DNA from: Clostridiales bacterium
GTDB taxonomy: Bacteria; Bacillota; Clostridia; Oscillospirales; Acutalibacteraceae
Assembly: GCA_012522615.1 (NCBI GenBank)
Contig: JAAYKB010000067.1
Coordinates: 1-16,420 of the forward strand
Reading direction: 5' to 3'
Length of the DNA: 16,420 nucleotides
Shown here: positions 7,300 to 15,664 of the stretch, in pieces
How positions within the stretch are numbered: the first letter of the stretch is position 1
How the letters are laid out: every line of letters starts with the position of its first letter
The notes under the pieces: model-generated
The model's input: only the letters and a program-made list of their open reading frames with translations
Told to the model about the DNA's origin: nothing
Databases searched by the model: none
Program-made: the position numbers and the translations under genes

Positions 7300-8064
7300 A
7301 TGAACAGACGTGAAAAATTTCTTATCGTTCTTCTCGCCGCCGTAATCATCCTTCTGGGAGGCTTCAAGCTTCTGATTGAACCCAAGATGAAAAAAATCGC
7401 CGAAGCCAAAACCGGGCTTGAACAGGCGCAGATGCTAAAACAGAAGATCGAGGGCTACAGCCGTCAAAAGGCAGGCATCGAAAAGCAGATAAAAGCCCTT
7501 GAATCCTCGGTTGTTCAAGAGTCCGTCCGGTTTTTACCCGAGCTGAGCACCGACAGCGTTCATATCTTCTTTCAGGATATGGCCGAGAGGGCTAATGTGA
7601 GATACGATTCCTTTACCATGACAAGCAAAACCACCGCCCAGATAAAAGAGCACGATATTGTCAACACCGAATTGTCATATCCCGCAAAGGACGCCGTTGA
7701 AGGGATCGATAGAATCGACAATAAAAGTCCGGCGGACAAATCCGGACAGCAGGATGAAAAATCATCACGCGGCAGCCAGAACAAGCAGCCGGCCGACATC
7801 ATCGAAATGATGGTGGTCTCCCTGCAGTTCAAAGGCACCGACAAAGAAAATATCTATAAAAAGTCGCTCGACCTTATAGATCGGATAAACAAAAGCAAAA
7901 GAATGGTCAGGATATCCTCGCTTGATATGACAATGAATGACAGAAACGAACTTGTGATAAGCATAACCGCCGAGTGCTTCGGGATTGTAAAGATGAATCC
8001 CGATTCGCTATCCGACAGAGTGCTTCCGAAGGATTCGGGTAAAACCGATCCCTTCTATGGCTGA
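7300..8064 (+). CDS. pilO: Type IV pilus assembly protein PilO
   Basis: PilO partners PilN in the alignment subcomplex. The 254-aa protein has a short basic start, one membrane helix at about 7-26, a charged coiled coil to about residue 75 and an extracytoplasmic alpha/beta domain. Residues 141-165 are a low-complexity Lys/Ser/Gln/Asp linker that splits this domain and makes the protein somewhat longer than usual. The ATG follows the pilN stop by two bases, with GGGCGGA just before it. Identification depends on topology and the pilM-N-O-X order more than on conserved residues. A PilP-like lipoprotein, which in Gram-negatives would follow, is absent, as expected where there is no outer membrane. 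Confidence 0.85.
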   Translation: MNRREKFLIVLLAAVIILLGGFKLLIEPKMKKIAEAKTGLEQAQMLKQKIEGYSRQKAGIEKQIKALESSVVQESVRFLPELSTDSVHIFFQDMAERANVRYDSFTMTSKTTAQIKEHDIVNTELSYPAKDAVEGIDRIDNKSPADKSGQQDEKSSRGSQNKQPADIIEMMVVSLQFKGTDKENIYKKSLDLIDRINKSKRMVRISSLDMTMNDRNELVISITAECFGIVKMNPDSLSDRVLPKDSGKTDPFYG

Positions 8065-8078
8065 AAGGAGGGTTAGAA

Positions 8079-9605
8079 TTGTTCCGCATCCTTAAGAAAA
8101 AGGACGGCTACATTCTCGCATGGGTGGTCTGCATCTTTCTTGTGGTAGCCATACTTTCGTCGGTTGCCGTAACCGTTTCAATCACGACAATACAGTCCAC
8201 CAAGTCCCAGCACAACCAGCAGCAGGTTTACTATACCGCAAAATCTGTTGCGGGTGCGATGGTGGAATATATCAAGGCCAATGCCGAAAACACCCAGCTA
8301 ATCGACAGCCTGACAAGCAATCAGGGTCGGGGCAGCATCCCGAATATGGGCGACTACACGGTGGATGTGAAATACGTCAGCCCGAGAAAGATGAAAATAA
8401 CCGTAACCGCTGACTTTCGGGGAGAATCCGACACCGTGTCGGTATATCTGATACAGCCCCCCGCTCCTTCCGGAATTTTGCCCACCGACAATGTACTTTA
8501 TCTCAACGGGGACAGCTCGGGTATCGGTCAATGTATACTTAACGGCAACCTGTATATCGACGGTAATTTCTCCTTGTCCCAAGGCAGCAAAATCAATGGT
8601 TTCGCCGTTGTAAAAGGTGCAACCACCATGAGCGGGGCGGGAAGCACCACGGCAGGCTTGTTCAGCTACGGGAATGTGAATCTTTTAGCGGGCTCATCTG
8701 TTTCGGGCGACATTTACACAAAGGGCGATCTCAAGATGAACGGCAACGCTACCGTTCACGGCAGTGTATATGCCGACGGTTCGCTTGATATGCTGAACGG
8801 TCAGATAAATAAAAATGCCGTGCTGGGGAAAAACGCGTACTTTGCGGGGGGCGCAAACCTCATGGGTCCGCTGCTTTACACAGTAGACTTCTCGACCGGA
8901 TGCGGCACCGTATCGAATTTTGTGTTCGGCAGCGTAACAAAAACAAGCGACTTTACACCCATAGAGGACGGGCCGTACTCCGCGCCGGCATTGCCGATAA
9001 TCAGGCCTCCTACATATGCGGAAATGCCCGAGCTTTACAGCCCTGTGGTTATCAACAACAAGACCATATCGAAAAGCGGGAAAATCACGTCGGCCGTGGT
9101 ATCCCAGCTCAATCAGATGCAATGGGGCTCCATCATTACCATAGACGCCACGGCGGGCGATATAAACCTGCTTCTTGAAAACACCGCCCTTAACCTCAGC
9201 AACGGTATTGATATCGAGGTGATAAGCGATGGTACCCACAACGTGTTTATATATATGACCGGCAGCTCGTCCATTTCCGTCAATTCCAATGAATATATCG
9301 GGATGGATGTAAGAAGCTCCAGCCCCCGCCTTTACATCATCGGTGACGGGGAGCAGACGATCAGCCTTAATAACAATTCCGAGCTTGACGCCTGCGTTTA
9401 CATGCCGCTGGGTACCATAAGCGCCTCGGGCTCTCCGCTTGAGACATATAAATTCGTCGGCTCATGTATAGTGAAGCACGCGAATATAACCAGCAATGTC
9501 ATGTTCCATTACAGCAAGCCCGATATTGACAGCACCCCATTGGACAGACTCCAGTCAGATTCCGGGCAGGGCGCATGGGTTATAGAAAGCTGGGATAACA
9601 AATGA
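8079..9605 (+). CDS. PilX/GspK-like pilin-type protein with a repetitive beta-rich body
   Basis: A 508-aa protein that starts at TTG after a very good AAGGAGGG site. The N terminus is pilin-like: basic residues, Gly10 as the probable cleavage site, then a hydrophobic helix at 11-36. The glutamate expected at mature position 5 is replaced by Trp15. This is the pattern of PilX/GspK-type minor pilins, which cap the filament tip. From about 138 to 262 the sequence is a run of short Gly/Asn-rich units (such as NGNLYIDGNF and YGNVNLLAGSSVSG), as in right-handed beta-helices and bactofilin-like proteins. The C-terminal half (280-500) is also beta-rich. The role is inferred: tip or surface-exposed minor pilin, perhaps adhesive. 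The stop overlaps the next prepilin start by four bases. Confidence 0.75.
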   Translation: MFRILKKKDGYILAWVVCIFLVVAILSSVAVTVSITTIQSTKSQHNQQQVYYTAKSVAGAMVEYIKANAENTQLIDSLTSNQGRGSIPNMGDYTVDVKYVSPRKMKITVTADFRGESDTVSVYLIQPPAPSGILPTDNVLYLNGDSSGIGQCILNGNLYIDGNFSLSQGSKINGFAVVKGATTMSGAGSTTAGLFSYGNVNLLAGSSVSGDIYTKGDLKMNGNATVHGSVYADGSLDMLNGQINKNAVLGKNAYFAGGANLMGPLLYTVDFSTGCGTVSNFVFGSVTKTSDFTPIEDGPYSAPALPIIRPPTYAEMPELYSPVVINNKTISKSGKITSAVVSQLNQMQWGSIITIDATAGDINLLLENTALNLSNGIDIEVISDGTHNVFIYMTGSSSISVNSNEYIGMDVRSSSPRLYIIGDGEQTISLNNNSELDACVYMPLGTISASGSPLETYKFVGSCIVKHANITSNVMFHYSKPDIDSTPLDRLQSDSGQGAWVIESWDNK

Positions 9606-9964
9606 CGAAAACTAAAGCCCGCAAAGTATTTATTAAATCCAAAAAGGGAATGACCCTTGTCGAGGTTGTCGTCAGCCTTGCAATACTCTCTATACTCGCC
9701 ATATTGATAATGTCGGTATTCGCGTCATCCTTTCAGGTTGTCTTCTCCAACGCAGACATGAAAAAGAAGGGCAAGGATGCCGCGGCCGGTATTGAAAACA
9801 AGCTTGCCGGATTTGACCCGGACGGAGATATCTCGATAATAAGGCAGCAGCGCGGAACATTCAGCATTGATTTCGGCGGGGTGGTCATAGAATCTTCGGG
9901 GAACTATGTAACCGGAAACGATAAGGAATTCAACGCCGAGTATCACTTTTTTATTCCCGATTAA
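9602..9964 (+). CDS. Short type IV prepilin-like protein with N-terminal methylation motif
   Basis: A 120-aa prepilin. The class III signal is clear: a basic leader ending KKG (14-16), cleavage expected after Gly16, then MTLVEVVVSLAI with the conserved glutamate at mature position 5 (Glu21) and a hydrophobic helix to about residue 40. The globular part is small. It would be cleaved and methylated by a PilD-type prepilin peptidase, which is not encoded in this window. The ATG overlaps the previous stop (ATGA), so the two are translationally coupled. From size and position it is more likely a PilV/PilE-like minor pilin than the main subunit, but that is an inference. Confidence 0.85.
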   Translation: MTKTKARKVFIKSKKGMTLVEVVVSLAILSILAILIMSVFASSFQVVFSNADMKKKGKDAAAGIENKLAGFDPDGDISIIRQQRGTFSIDFGGVVIESSGNYVTGNDKEFNAEYHFFIPD

Positions 9965-10009
9965 TATCCTTCTTGGGATATAAAGCTGTCAGTAAAAGAG
10001 GTGTAAGGG

Positions 10010-11101
10010 ATGGCGTCCGCGACATCAACAGGATTTATAAACCGAATAAAAGCGGAGGGTCGCAGGGGTTTCACCCTGATTGAGCTTGTGCTGTCGATTT
10101 CCATTGCCTCTATACTGTTGTTGATGGTTTTCTCCTTTTCGACTCTGGTTGTCAATTTTAACCGCAGCGTCAATGATTACGGGCAGGCCCAGACAATAGC
10201 AAAAATGTATCTACAGGTGATTGAAGACGAACTTCGCTTTGCCAAATATCTGAATATCGAATCCTCCCTTCCCGACACCCTGAGCGGTGAGCTGCGCTAT
10301 CTTTATCAGGACGGCGGCAGGATTATGCGTCAGCTTCCCGGATCCGGAGCCGCTTCGATCATCTCGGGTGAGGGCTTTGCCGAATACTCGTTTGCGGTCG
10401 GTTTCGAGCCTGTCAACGAAAAGGTGGTCGGGGTAAGCCTTGCCGTTTCAAAAGAGGGGGAAACGCTGTACACCATCAATTCAAATATATTTGTCAATAA
10501 CCTGATTTCAAACACCATCACCGGCGAGCAGCAGGGCGTCTGTGTTTCCTATAACCTGTCCCATGTTCCTGTTTCGGCAATTACGGTAACCAGTCCGGGA
10601 AGCACAATAGACTCCCTTGGACAGACCATGCAGATGAGCGCTTTGGTATATCCCGAAGACGCGGATAACAAGGGAGTAGCTTGGTCGGTTGACAAGCCGG
10701 AATGCGCCTCGATATCCCAGGACGGGGTGCTGACCCCCTTAAAGAACGGAACGGTGGTTGTGACCGCAACCGCGCTTGACGGGTCGGGGGTTTCGGGTAC
10801 CAAGCAGATAATCATCAGGAATCAGGAGATTACTATAACAAGCCTTAAAGTCGTGGGTACGTCCGAGGGCAAATACAGCGTCAAAGTAGGTCAAAAGATT
10901 ACGATTTACACCAGTATTACTCCGGACAATGCCACAAACAAGCAGCTTGAGTGGAGCCTGGACAACTACGAGCTCGCGTCAATCGACAGCAACGGGGTTT
11001 TGACGGCGGGGTATGTCGGCAAGACATCGGTGATAATTACCGTCAGAACCACAGACGGCTCGGGGCTGTCCGATACGGTCGAGATAAGCATAAAGCAGTG
11101 A
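10010..11101 (+). CDS. PilW-like prepilin with two C-terminal Big2 (Ig-like) domains
   Basis: A 363-aa prepilin. The leader ends RRG (18-20) and is followed by FTLIELVLSISIA with Glu25 at mature position 5, then a pilin helix to about residue 50. Residues 50-180 resemble a PilW/PilJ-type globular domain. Two bacterial Ig-like (Big2) domains follow, about 187-270 and 276-362, with the typical SITVTSPG start, the W-S-V/L-D core and the ISQDGVLTPLKNGTVVVTATA-like pattern, which recurs as SIDSNGVLTAGYVGKTSV in the second. Big2 domains occur in intimin-type surface adhesins, so the protein may present an adhesive module on the fibre. The ATG has GAGGTG upstream. This is the last gene of the pilus operon and is followed by a terminator hairpin. 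Confidence 0.85.
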   Translation: MASATSTGFINRIKAEGRRGFTLIELVLSISIASILLLMVFSFSTLVVNFNRSVNDYGQAQTIAKMYLQVIEDELRFAKYLNIESSLPDTLSGELRYLYQDGGRIMRQLPGSGAASIISGEGFAEYSFAVGFEPVNEKVVGVSLAVSKEGETLYTINSNIFVNNLISNTITGEQQGVCVSYNLSHVPVSAITVTSPGSTIDSLGQTMQMSALVYPEDADNKGVAWSVDKPECASISQDGVLTPLKNGTVVVTATALDGSGVSGTKQIIIRNQEITITSLKVVGTSEGKYSVKVGQKITIYTSITPDNATNKQLEWSLDNYELASIDSNGVLTAGYVGKTSVIITVRTTDGSGLSDTVEISIKQ

Positions 11102-11123
11102 CAGTCAAATACAGATAACAAAC

Positions 11124-11160
11124 GGGGATTGCATAAGGTTTTTGTGCGATCCCTATTTCT
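11124..11160. terminator. Hairpin terminator between convergent operons
   Basis: Stem GGGATTGCA (11125-11133) pairs with TGCGATCCC (11145-11153), nine pairs with one G-T, around an eleven-base loop, and is followed by a T-rich stretch on the plus strand. It lies between the end of the pilus operon and the stop codon of the convergent CmpB-family gene, whose TAG begins inside the stem. It could act in both directions, though the T-rich side is better on the plus strand. Confidence 0.65.
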
Positions 11161-12091
11161 TTTCGGCCTCGTCCGGCTTTTGCTCCTTTTGGAGCTGCTT
11201 TTGCCACTCGTCGAGCGACGCGGGGTTTCCGTGCCTCCTCATGCGGGGAAAGGCTTTCAGCATACGTCTTTGAAGATACCGGGTGCCGGAAAGCATCAAA
11301 TCGCGCCTTTTGCGCAGCTCGTTTGCATATTCCGCAAGACGGCTTCGCAGTCCGTCAAAGGACAATACGTGTAATTCGGGCAGGGGAATTATGGATTTGA
11401 TTCCGTCGGACGCCTTGCGTCCCCCCTCGGCCAGACGCTCATACCATCCCTCTATCTTGTACAGGATTTCCTCCTTTGTCGGAAGCTCGATAATCTCTTT
11501 ATATCCCCTTATAAGCTCGGACCATTTTTCAAGCTGATCAAGCTTGTTGCCAATCCTCAGCGCAACCATGGTCGAGATTACGGTATCCGCCGCCAATATG
11601 GCGATAAGGCTCCATGAGATTATGTGCGGAAGTCGGCTGTTGACTGCGTAAAGGGTGCTGACAAGGGTTTCAAACAGCGGCTGTACAAAGTACAAAAACA
11701 AGGTTGCAAGCCCGCCCCATGCGAGCGATATTCCAAAATGCACCCGTCCGTTAAGGTTGAATCTCATGTGGGAATAATCCCACCATCGCGCGTGAAACAG
11801 CTTTTCCATAAGCCATGAAATCGCGTATTCGACAAGGGTGGCAAGCACCGTGCCCGAGAAGAAGATGACAAGCACCGCCTTCCACGGCTCATCCAGTCCG
11901 TCCCGCACGGGCAGCAGCAACACCAGCATCAGTAAAACCGCGCACCCGTATATCGGGCAGAAGGGGCCTCCCAAAAATCCTCGGTTGACAAGGCGGCGTT
12001 CCGCTACCGAGCACAAAACCGTTTCCATAAGCCATCCGCAAAAGCTGTATATGAAGAAATAGAGCGCCATATCTGCAAAGGGATAGGGCAT
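11153..12091 (-). CDS. CmpB-family (ABC_trans_CmpB-type) integral membrane protein
   Basis: A 312-aa membrane protein of the family annotated as putative ABC-transporter type IV / CmpB, common in Clostridia and without an established function. Family motifs are YSFCGWLMET near residue 15, NRGFLGGPFCPIYG at 36-49 and WDYS at 104-107. Membrane helices lie at about 8-26, 47-62, 71-92, 119-137 and 157-178. The last 130 residues are charged, cytoplasmic and partly coiled coil. The ATG follows AGGGGGAAG at good spacing. It is the last gene of the minus-strand operon, 28 bases after the PgeF-type gene. No ATPase partner lies next to it, so the transporter label should be treated with caution. Confidence 0.85.
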   Translation of the reverse strand: MPYPFADMALYFFIYSFCGWLMETVLCSVAERRLVNRGFLGGPFCPIYGCAVLLMLVLLLPVRDGLDEPWKAVLVIFFSGTVLATLVEYAISWLMEKLFHARWWDYSHMRFNLNGRVHFGISLAWGGLATLFLYFVQPLFETLVSTLYAVNSRLPHIISWSLIAILAADTVISTMVALRIGNKLDQLEKWSELIRGYKEIIELPTKEEILYKIEGWYERLAEGGRKASDGIKSIIPLPELHVLSFDGLRSRLAEYANELRKRRDLMLSGTRYLQRRMLKAFPRMRRHGNPASLDEWQKQLQKEQKPDEAEKK

Positions 12092-12119
12092 TTTATACTT
12101 CCCCCTTATCGGTACGGAA

Positions 12120-12959
12120 TCAGTCAGGGCGCGTCATGCCGATTAATGCCGCAAGGCTGCCGCGGTTGTTTCCCTCGGCGCGGTGGGACCAAAAGACATC
12201 GGGATGACAGCGTGTGCATAAATCGGTAACCGTGATATTCTCCGCGGGTATACCTGCGTTCAGCAGCGCCCTGCGGTTAATCTCCCACAAATCAATATGG
12301 TATTTTCCGTTGCCCTTATCTTCAATACAGGACTGCCCGCATTCCTCCATTGAGGAGAAAACCTCATACACCGGAAAATCCACCTCAAAGCAGCAGGGCC
12401 CGATGGAGGGTGCGATACCGGCAATTATGTCCTCGCGCCGACAGCCGTAGTCGGAGCACATCCTTTCAACCGTAAGGGCGGCTATCCTTGCCGCCGTCCC
12501 CTTCCAGCCCGCATGCGAGGTTGCAACCACCCTTTTGACGGGGTCGGCGAAGAAAAGCGGGACGCAGTCGGCATATTGGGTGCACAGCGCCACCCCGGGC
12601 TTATCCGTAACCAAGCCGTCTATATCGGTATAGCCGAGCCGGCGCGTTAGGCCCCTACCGCGGTCATGCTCTGTGGCGTTGTAGATTGCGGTGTTATGCT
12701 TTTGCGCCGATATCACGACATCCGACGGGTCAACCCCTATCGCGCCGCAGAATTTGTTGAAATTCTCCATTACGGCCTCCCGGGCGTCGCCGCGGGAAAA
12801 ACTGAGGTTCATGCTTTCATATATACCCTTGCTCACCCCTCCGAGGCGGGTGGAAAAGCCGTGGCGTATAAACGGCAGGGCGTCAAATGACGGGAAGGTA
12901 TAGTAGACAACCCCGTTTTTTTCATGAACCCGAAGGGTATTCGATTTCAGCAAGCCCAT
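12120..12959 (-). CDS. pgeF: PgeF/YfiH family protein (multicopper-oxidase-like, LACC1 type)
   Basis: A 279-aa protein of the YfiH/LACC1 family, the usual length. Members act as purine nucleoside phosphorylases or adenosine deaminases in vitro, and in Escherichia coli YfiH (PgeF) corrects mis-incorporated amino acids in peptidoglycan precursors. The metal-site residues are present: His88 (in AQKHN), Cys132 (ADCVP) and His149 (HAGWKG). The N-terminal HGFSTRLGGVS and the C-terminal CHPDVFWSHR motifs are intact. The ATG follows AGGGGAGGG, 17 bases after the ChrA-family gene, so it belongs to this operon. Nothing looks truncated. Which of the reported activities matters in this organism cannot be told from the sequence. 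Confidence 0.92.
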   Translation of the reverse strand: MGLLKSNTLRVHEKNGVVYYTFPSFDALPFIRHGFSTRLGGVSKGIYESMNLSFSRGDAREAVMENFNKFCGAIGVDPSDVVISAQKHNTAIYNATEHDRGRGLTRRLGYTDIDGLVTDKPGVALCTQYADCVPLFFADPVKRVVATSHAGWKGTAARIAALTVERMCSDYGCRREDIIAGIAPSIGPCCFEVDFPVYEVFSSMEECGQSCIEDKGNGKYHIDLWEINRRALLNAGIPAENITVTDLCTRCHPDVFWSHRAEGNNRGSLAALIGMTRPD

Positions 12960-12976
12960 GCGACCCTCCCCTTTCG

Positions 12977-13552
12977 TTATAATCCCGAGATGATGTGCGA
13001 TAACAGCACGGTTATGCCCGACAGCAGAATAAGCAGTGTGGGCGATACCTTCTTCAGCAATAGCGCAAACACGGCGGCGGCTACCACAACCGAAAAGACA
13101 TCTACGTTTATACCGTTCAGGCCTGCGAACGGGAGGGAAATTTCAAGCCCCATAACGGTCAGCAACAGGGTTTGTATGGCTACCGCGCCCACCATGCCCG
13201 CCACGGCGGGACGGATTCCGGTCATCCCCGCGCTCACCAGCCTGCTGTCGCGAACCGAAAAGAAGAATCTTGCGGCCAGCAGGGACAACAGGAACGAGGG
13301 CAGCACAACCCCGAGGGTTGCGATCACTCCGCCTGCCGCACCCCCCGCGCGGATTCCCGCAAAGGAGGCGGCATTTACAGCAAGAGGGCCGGGGGTCATT
13401 TCGGATATGGCGAATATATCGGCAATCTCCTGTGCGGTCATCCAGCCCGTTCTTATCATCTCGCTTTTGATAACGGGGAGAATACCGAGTCCCCCGCCGA
13501 AGGAGAGCGCTCCTATTTTCAGAAATGTCCATAATATCTGCAGATAGAGCAT
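12977..13552 (-). CDS. Chromate transporter (ChrA) family protein, single-domain partner
   Basis: A 191-aa, half-length member of the CHR family of membrane transporters; several chromate-efflux systems in Bacillota consist of two such short proteins. Motifs: FGGGLGILPVI near residue 18, TPGPLAVNAA at about 53-62, and RAGGAAGGVIATLGVVLP, followed by several membrane helices. The start overlaps the stop of the upstream GT4-ChrA gene by one base (TGATG), so the two halves are probably made together. Chromate export is the family's named function, but many members are untested, and the substrate here is unknown. Confidence 0.88.
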   Translation of the reverse strand: MLYLQILWTFLKIGALSFGGGLGILPVIKSEMIRTGWMTAQEIADIFAISEMTPGPLAVNAASFAGIRAGGAAGGVIATLGVVLPSFLLSLLAARFFFSVRDSRLVSAGMTGIRPAVAGMVGAVAIQTLLLTVMGLEISLPFAGLNGINVDVFSVVVAAAVFALLLKKVSPTLLILLSGITVLLSHIISGL

Positions 13553-15288
13553 CAGTCAACCCTCTTATCGTAATGTTTTTCGGATGCGAGCAAGGCTTGG
13601 AATATAAATCCTGCCAGCAGTCCCCCGCCGATAAAGAACAGGGCGTGCAGCCTTGTAAGCAGAGATAAAACCAGCGCTGCTCCGAACACCGCCGTCGTCC
13701 ATATCCCGCGGCCTTTTTTTATGGCGTTTTTTCCGAGGGTCACGGTCGCCCATGCAAGCAGTCCGCAGACGCATGCCTGTATTCCGTGAAAGGCGGCGGC
13801 GACATAGGGGTTTGTGCGAAACCATGTATAGCCGGTCGCTATCAGCGACATTATGATGAGCGGTGGCAGTACCATGCCCAGTCCGGCGGCGATCCCTCCC
13901 GCCACCCCTCCGGCGCGGTACCCCGATATAACCGAGGCATTAAGGGCTATCGGGCCGGGCAGGGATTGGGCGACGGCGAGGACGTCCGTCATTTCATCCT
14001 TTGTAAGCCAGTTATGCTTTGATGAATAGCAATCGGCCAGCAGGGGTATCATTGCAAAGCCGCCTCCGATGGTCACCGCGCCGATCTTCAGGGTTTCAAA
14101 AAACAGGTTGGAAATCAGGCCTTTTTTGGTTTTGCCCATGCTTTGGGGCGGCGGGCTTTGGGTTTGGGCGGCGTCACGGCAGGCATTTACCAGCAAGTCC
14201 GCAACCATGTCCCGCCCGAAGCGCTCGAGGGTGAGCTCGCGTATTTTTTGACCGTCATAATTTCGGGCTGTTTCCAGCATGGTCCGCATGGCCGACGCCA
14301 TGGCCTTGGCGTCATCCACCGGAACCAGCAGGCCGGTTTCGTCCGTTACGATATCAAGCGGTCCGCCGCAGCTTGTGCTGATTACGGGCTTGCCGCATGC
14401 CGCGGCCTCATTCAGCACGCAGGACAGGGTTTCCATGCGGGAGGAGCACACAAAGCAGTCGCAGCCGTTCATAAAATCGGGCGCCTCCCCCCTCGGTATC
14501 GCCCCGACCAGGGTGCAGCAATCCCCTATTTCAAGGGAGTCGATTTTAGATTGGAGTTGTTTTCTGAACCCGCCCGTCCCGGCGATCTCAAGCCTTACCG
14601 GTCGATCAGTGTTCTTTTTAAAAAGGGCGAATGCCTCTATCAGCGTGTCATAGCCTTTGATCGGTCTAAGCTGTCCCATTGCGCGGAAGACAAACACATC
14701 GGGGTCGGTCCTGACCTCCTTTGGATAGAAAACCTCGCCGTCAACCGGGTCGGGTATTATCCTTGTTTCTGCGATAGGGTTCATTACCTCTTGCAGGGCG
14801 CTGCTCACGCAGGCGTTTACCGAGGCATATCCCATCACGGCACGCAGTCTTTCCAGCGCGGGGCTGTCGGGCTTTTCGGTCAGCACATAGGATGAGTGCT
14901 CCATAAAAAACATCGGGAGTCCGTGCTTTCGGCAGAGGGCAAGCGCCTCGTACCCCTGCAGGGACGAGCGAAGATTGACGACATCGGGTCTGCCCCATTC
15001 CTTTTCAATCCTGCGGTAAAGGGCTTCCAGCATGCGTATGCGCTGGATTCTTCTGCCCTTCTCCCATCCGGGCGTGAAGTTGGGCTGGGTGTAGGTGTAT
15101 GTGAGCACCCCGTTAATCACCTTTCGGCGTATTCCGCTCAGATGAACCATTCCACTGCCCACGCTTACATGCGCCACAGCGACCTCGATCCCCTTTGCCG
15201 CAAGCGCCTCCGCCTGTTCCTTGTAAAACGTGCCGAGCAGCGGAGCTCCCGGCTTGGGATACCAGGAGGGTATCATCAATACCTTCAT
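13552..15288 (-). CDS. GT4 glycosyltransferase fused to a ChrA-family membrane domain
   Basis: A single 578-aa frame with two parts. Residues 1-375 form a complete GT4-type (GT-B fold) glycosyltransferase: start MKVLMIPSWYPKPG, acceptor-side GTFYKEQAEAL, the FRAMGQLRPIKGYDTLIEAF donor-domain start, and the E-x7-E motif at Glu286/Glu294. Residues 376-383 are a proline-rich linker (QSPPPQS). Residues 384-578 form a ChrA half: GGGFAMIPLL (408-417), LPGPIALNAS (443-452) and YRAGGVAGGIAAGLGMVLPP, with the usual membrane helices. An in-frame ATG at codon 384 could start a free ChrA protein, but no ribosome binding site precedes it. I see no stop in between, so either a true fusion or a secondary start is possible. 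The first ATG has only a weak binding site, AAAGGA being 13-14 bases away. It is the first gene of the operon, behind the promoter at 15340-15369. Confidence 0.8.
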   Translation of the reverse strand: MKVLMIPSWYPKPGAPLLGTFYKEQAEALAAKGIEVAVAHVSVGSGMVHLSGIRRKVINGVLTYTYTQPNFTPGWEKGRRIQRIRMLEALYRRIEKEWGRPDVVNLRSSLQGYEALALCRKHGLPMFFMEHSSYVLTEKPDSPALERLRAVMGYASVNACVSSALQEVMNPIAETRIIPDPVDGEVFYPKEVRTDPDVFVFRAMGQLRPIKGYDTLIEAFALFKKNTDRPVRLEIAGTGGFRKQLQSKIDSLEIGDCCTLVGAIPRGEAPDFMNGCDCFVCSSRMETLSCVLNEAAACGKPVISTSCGGPLDIVTDETGLLVPVDDAKAMASAMRTMLETARNYDGQKIRELTLERFGRDMVADLLVNACRDAAQTQSPPPQSMGKTKKGLISNLFFETLKIGAVTIGGGFAMIPLLADCYSSKHNWLTKDEMTDVLAVAQSLPGPIALNASVISGYRAGGVAGGIAAGLGMVLPPLIIMSLIATGYTWFRTNPYVAAAFHGIQACVCGLLAWATVTLGKNAIKKGRGIWTTAVFGAALVLSLLTRLHALFFIGGGLLAGFIFQALLASEKHYDKRVD

Positions 15289-15339
15289 GCCTCAATCCGT
15301 ATCCTTTCAGTTGAATCATTACCTTAGTAAAGCAATGAT

Positions 15340-15369
15340 ATTATAACCCGCTTCCCCCCTTCTTCGCAA
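15340..15369 (-). promoter_or_regulatory. Candidate promoter for the GT4-ChrA operon
   Basis: Read on the minus strand: TTGCGA (15369-15364), an 18-base spacer and a perfect TATAAT (15345-15340). It lies about 50 bases upstream of the first ATG. The repeat element just upstream carries a stronger promoter (15636-15664) pointing the same way, so the operon may have two transcription starts. Confidence 0.5.
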
Positions 15370-15509
15370 GCATTACAGCTTTGAGTTTTTAATAAGGCTT
15401 ACATCCGGCGTTTTTCATGCGTCCGCCCTCCTTTTGTTTCGCCGCAAATGATACTACGGCGCATCCCCGTTTCCCTATCGACAACCCCATTTTTAAAATT
15501 TTTTTTTGC

Positions 15510-15602
15510 CTAAAACAGGCCGGGTTTTGGGTGTGATTGTAAGCGGGAAGCAAGTGGCAAGACATGAGCAGAGCCGGAAGACTTGGGCTTGGTGTTTTTC
15601 AT
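15510..15602 (-). other. Candidate 30-codon leader ORF in the right repeat
   Basis: This matches the left-hand frame at 554-646 in length, start context (AGGGGCTTGACGCATGAAAA) and C terminus. The central residues differ because two one-base shifts cancel out. It lies about 30 bases downstream of the -10 box of the strong promoter at 15636-15664. I treat it as a possible leader peptide and do not claim that it is translated. Confidence 0.25.
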
Positions 15603-15635
15603 GCGTCAAGCCCCTTTTGTTTCGGCTGCAATGCT

Positions 15636-15664
15636 ATAATATCACACCTTTGTTTCAATGTCAA
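15636..15664 (-). promoter_or_regulatory. Strong sigma-A-type promoter inside the right repeat
   Basis: On the minus strand: TTGACA (15664-15659), a 17-base spacer and TATTAT (15641-15636), with an extended TG before the -10. The boxes and spacing are the same as in the left copy, although the spacer has several changes. It reads leftward, towards the GT4-ChrA operon. Confidence 0.7.

Noticed and set aside
14143..14895. 250-codon plus-strand frame
   Set aside because: It is antisense to the glycosyltransferase domain and has no family motif.
643..15513. 21-codon frames on the opposite strand of both repeats (643-708 minus, 15448-15513 plus)
   Set aside because: They are alike in both copies only because the DNA block is ~93% identical. 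No binding site precedes them, and other frames there are equally open.
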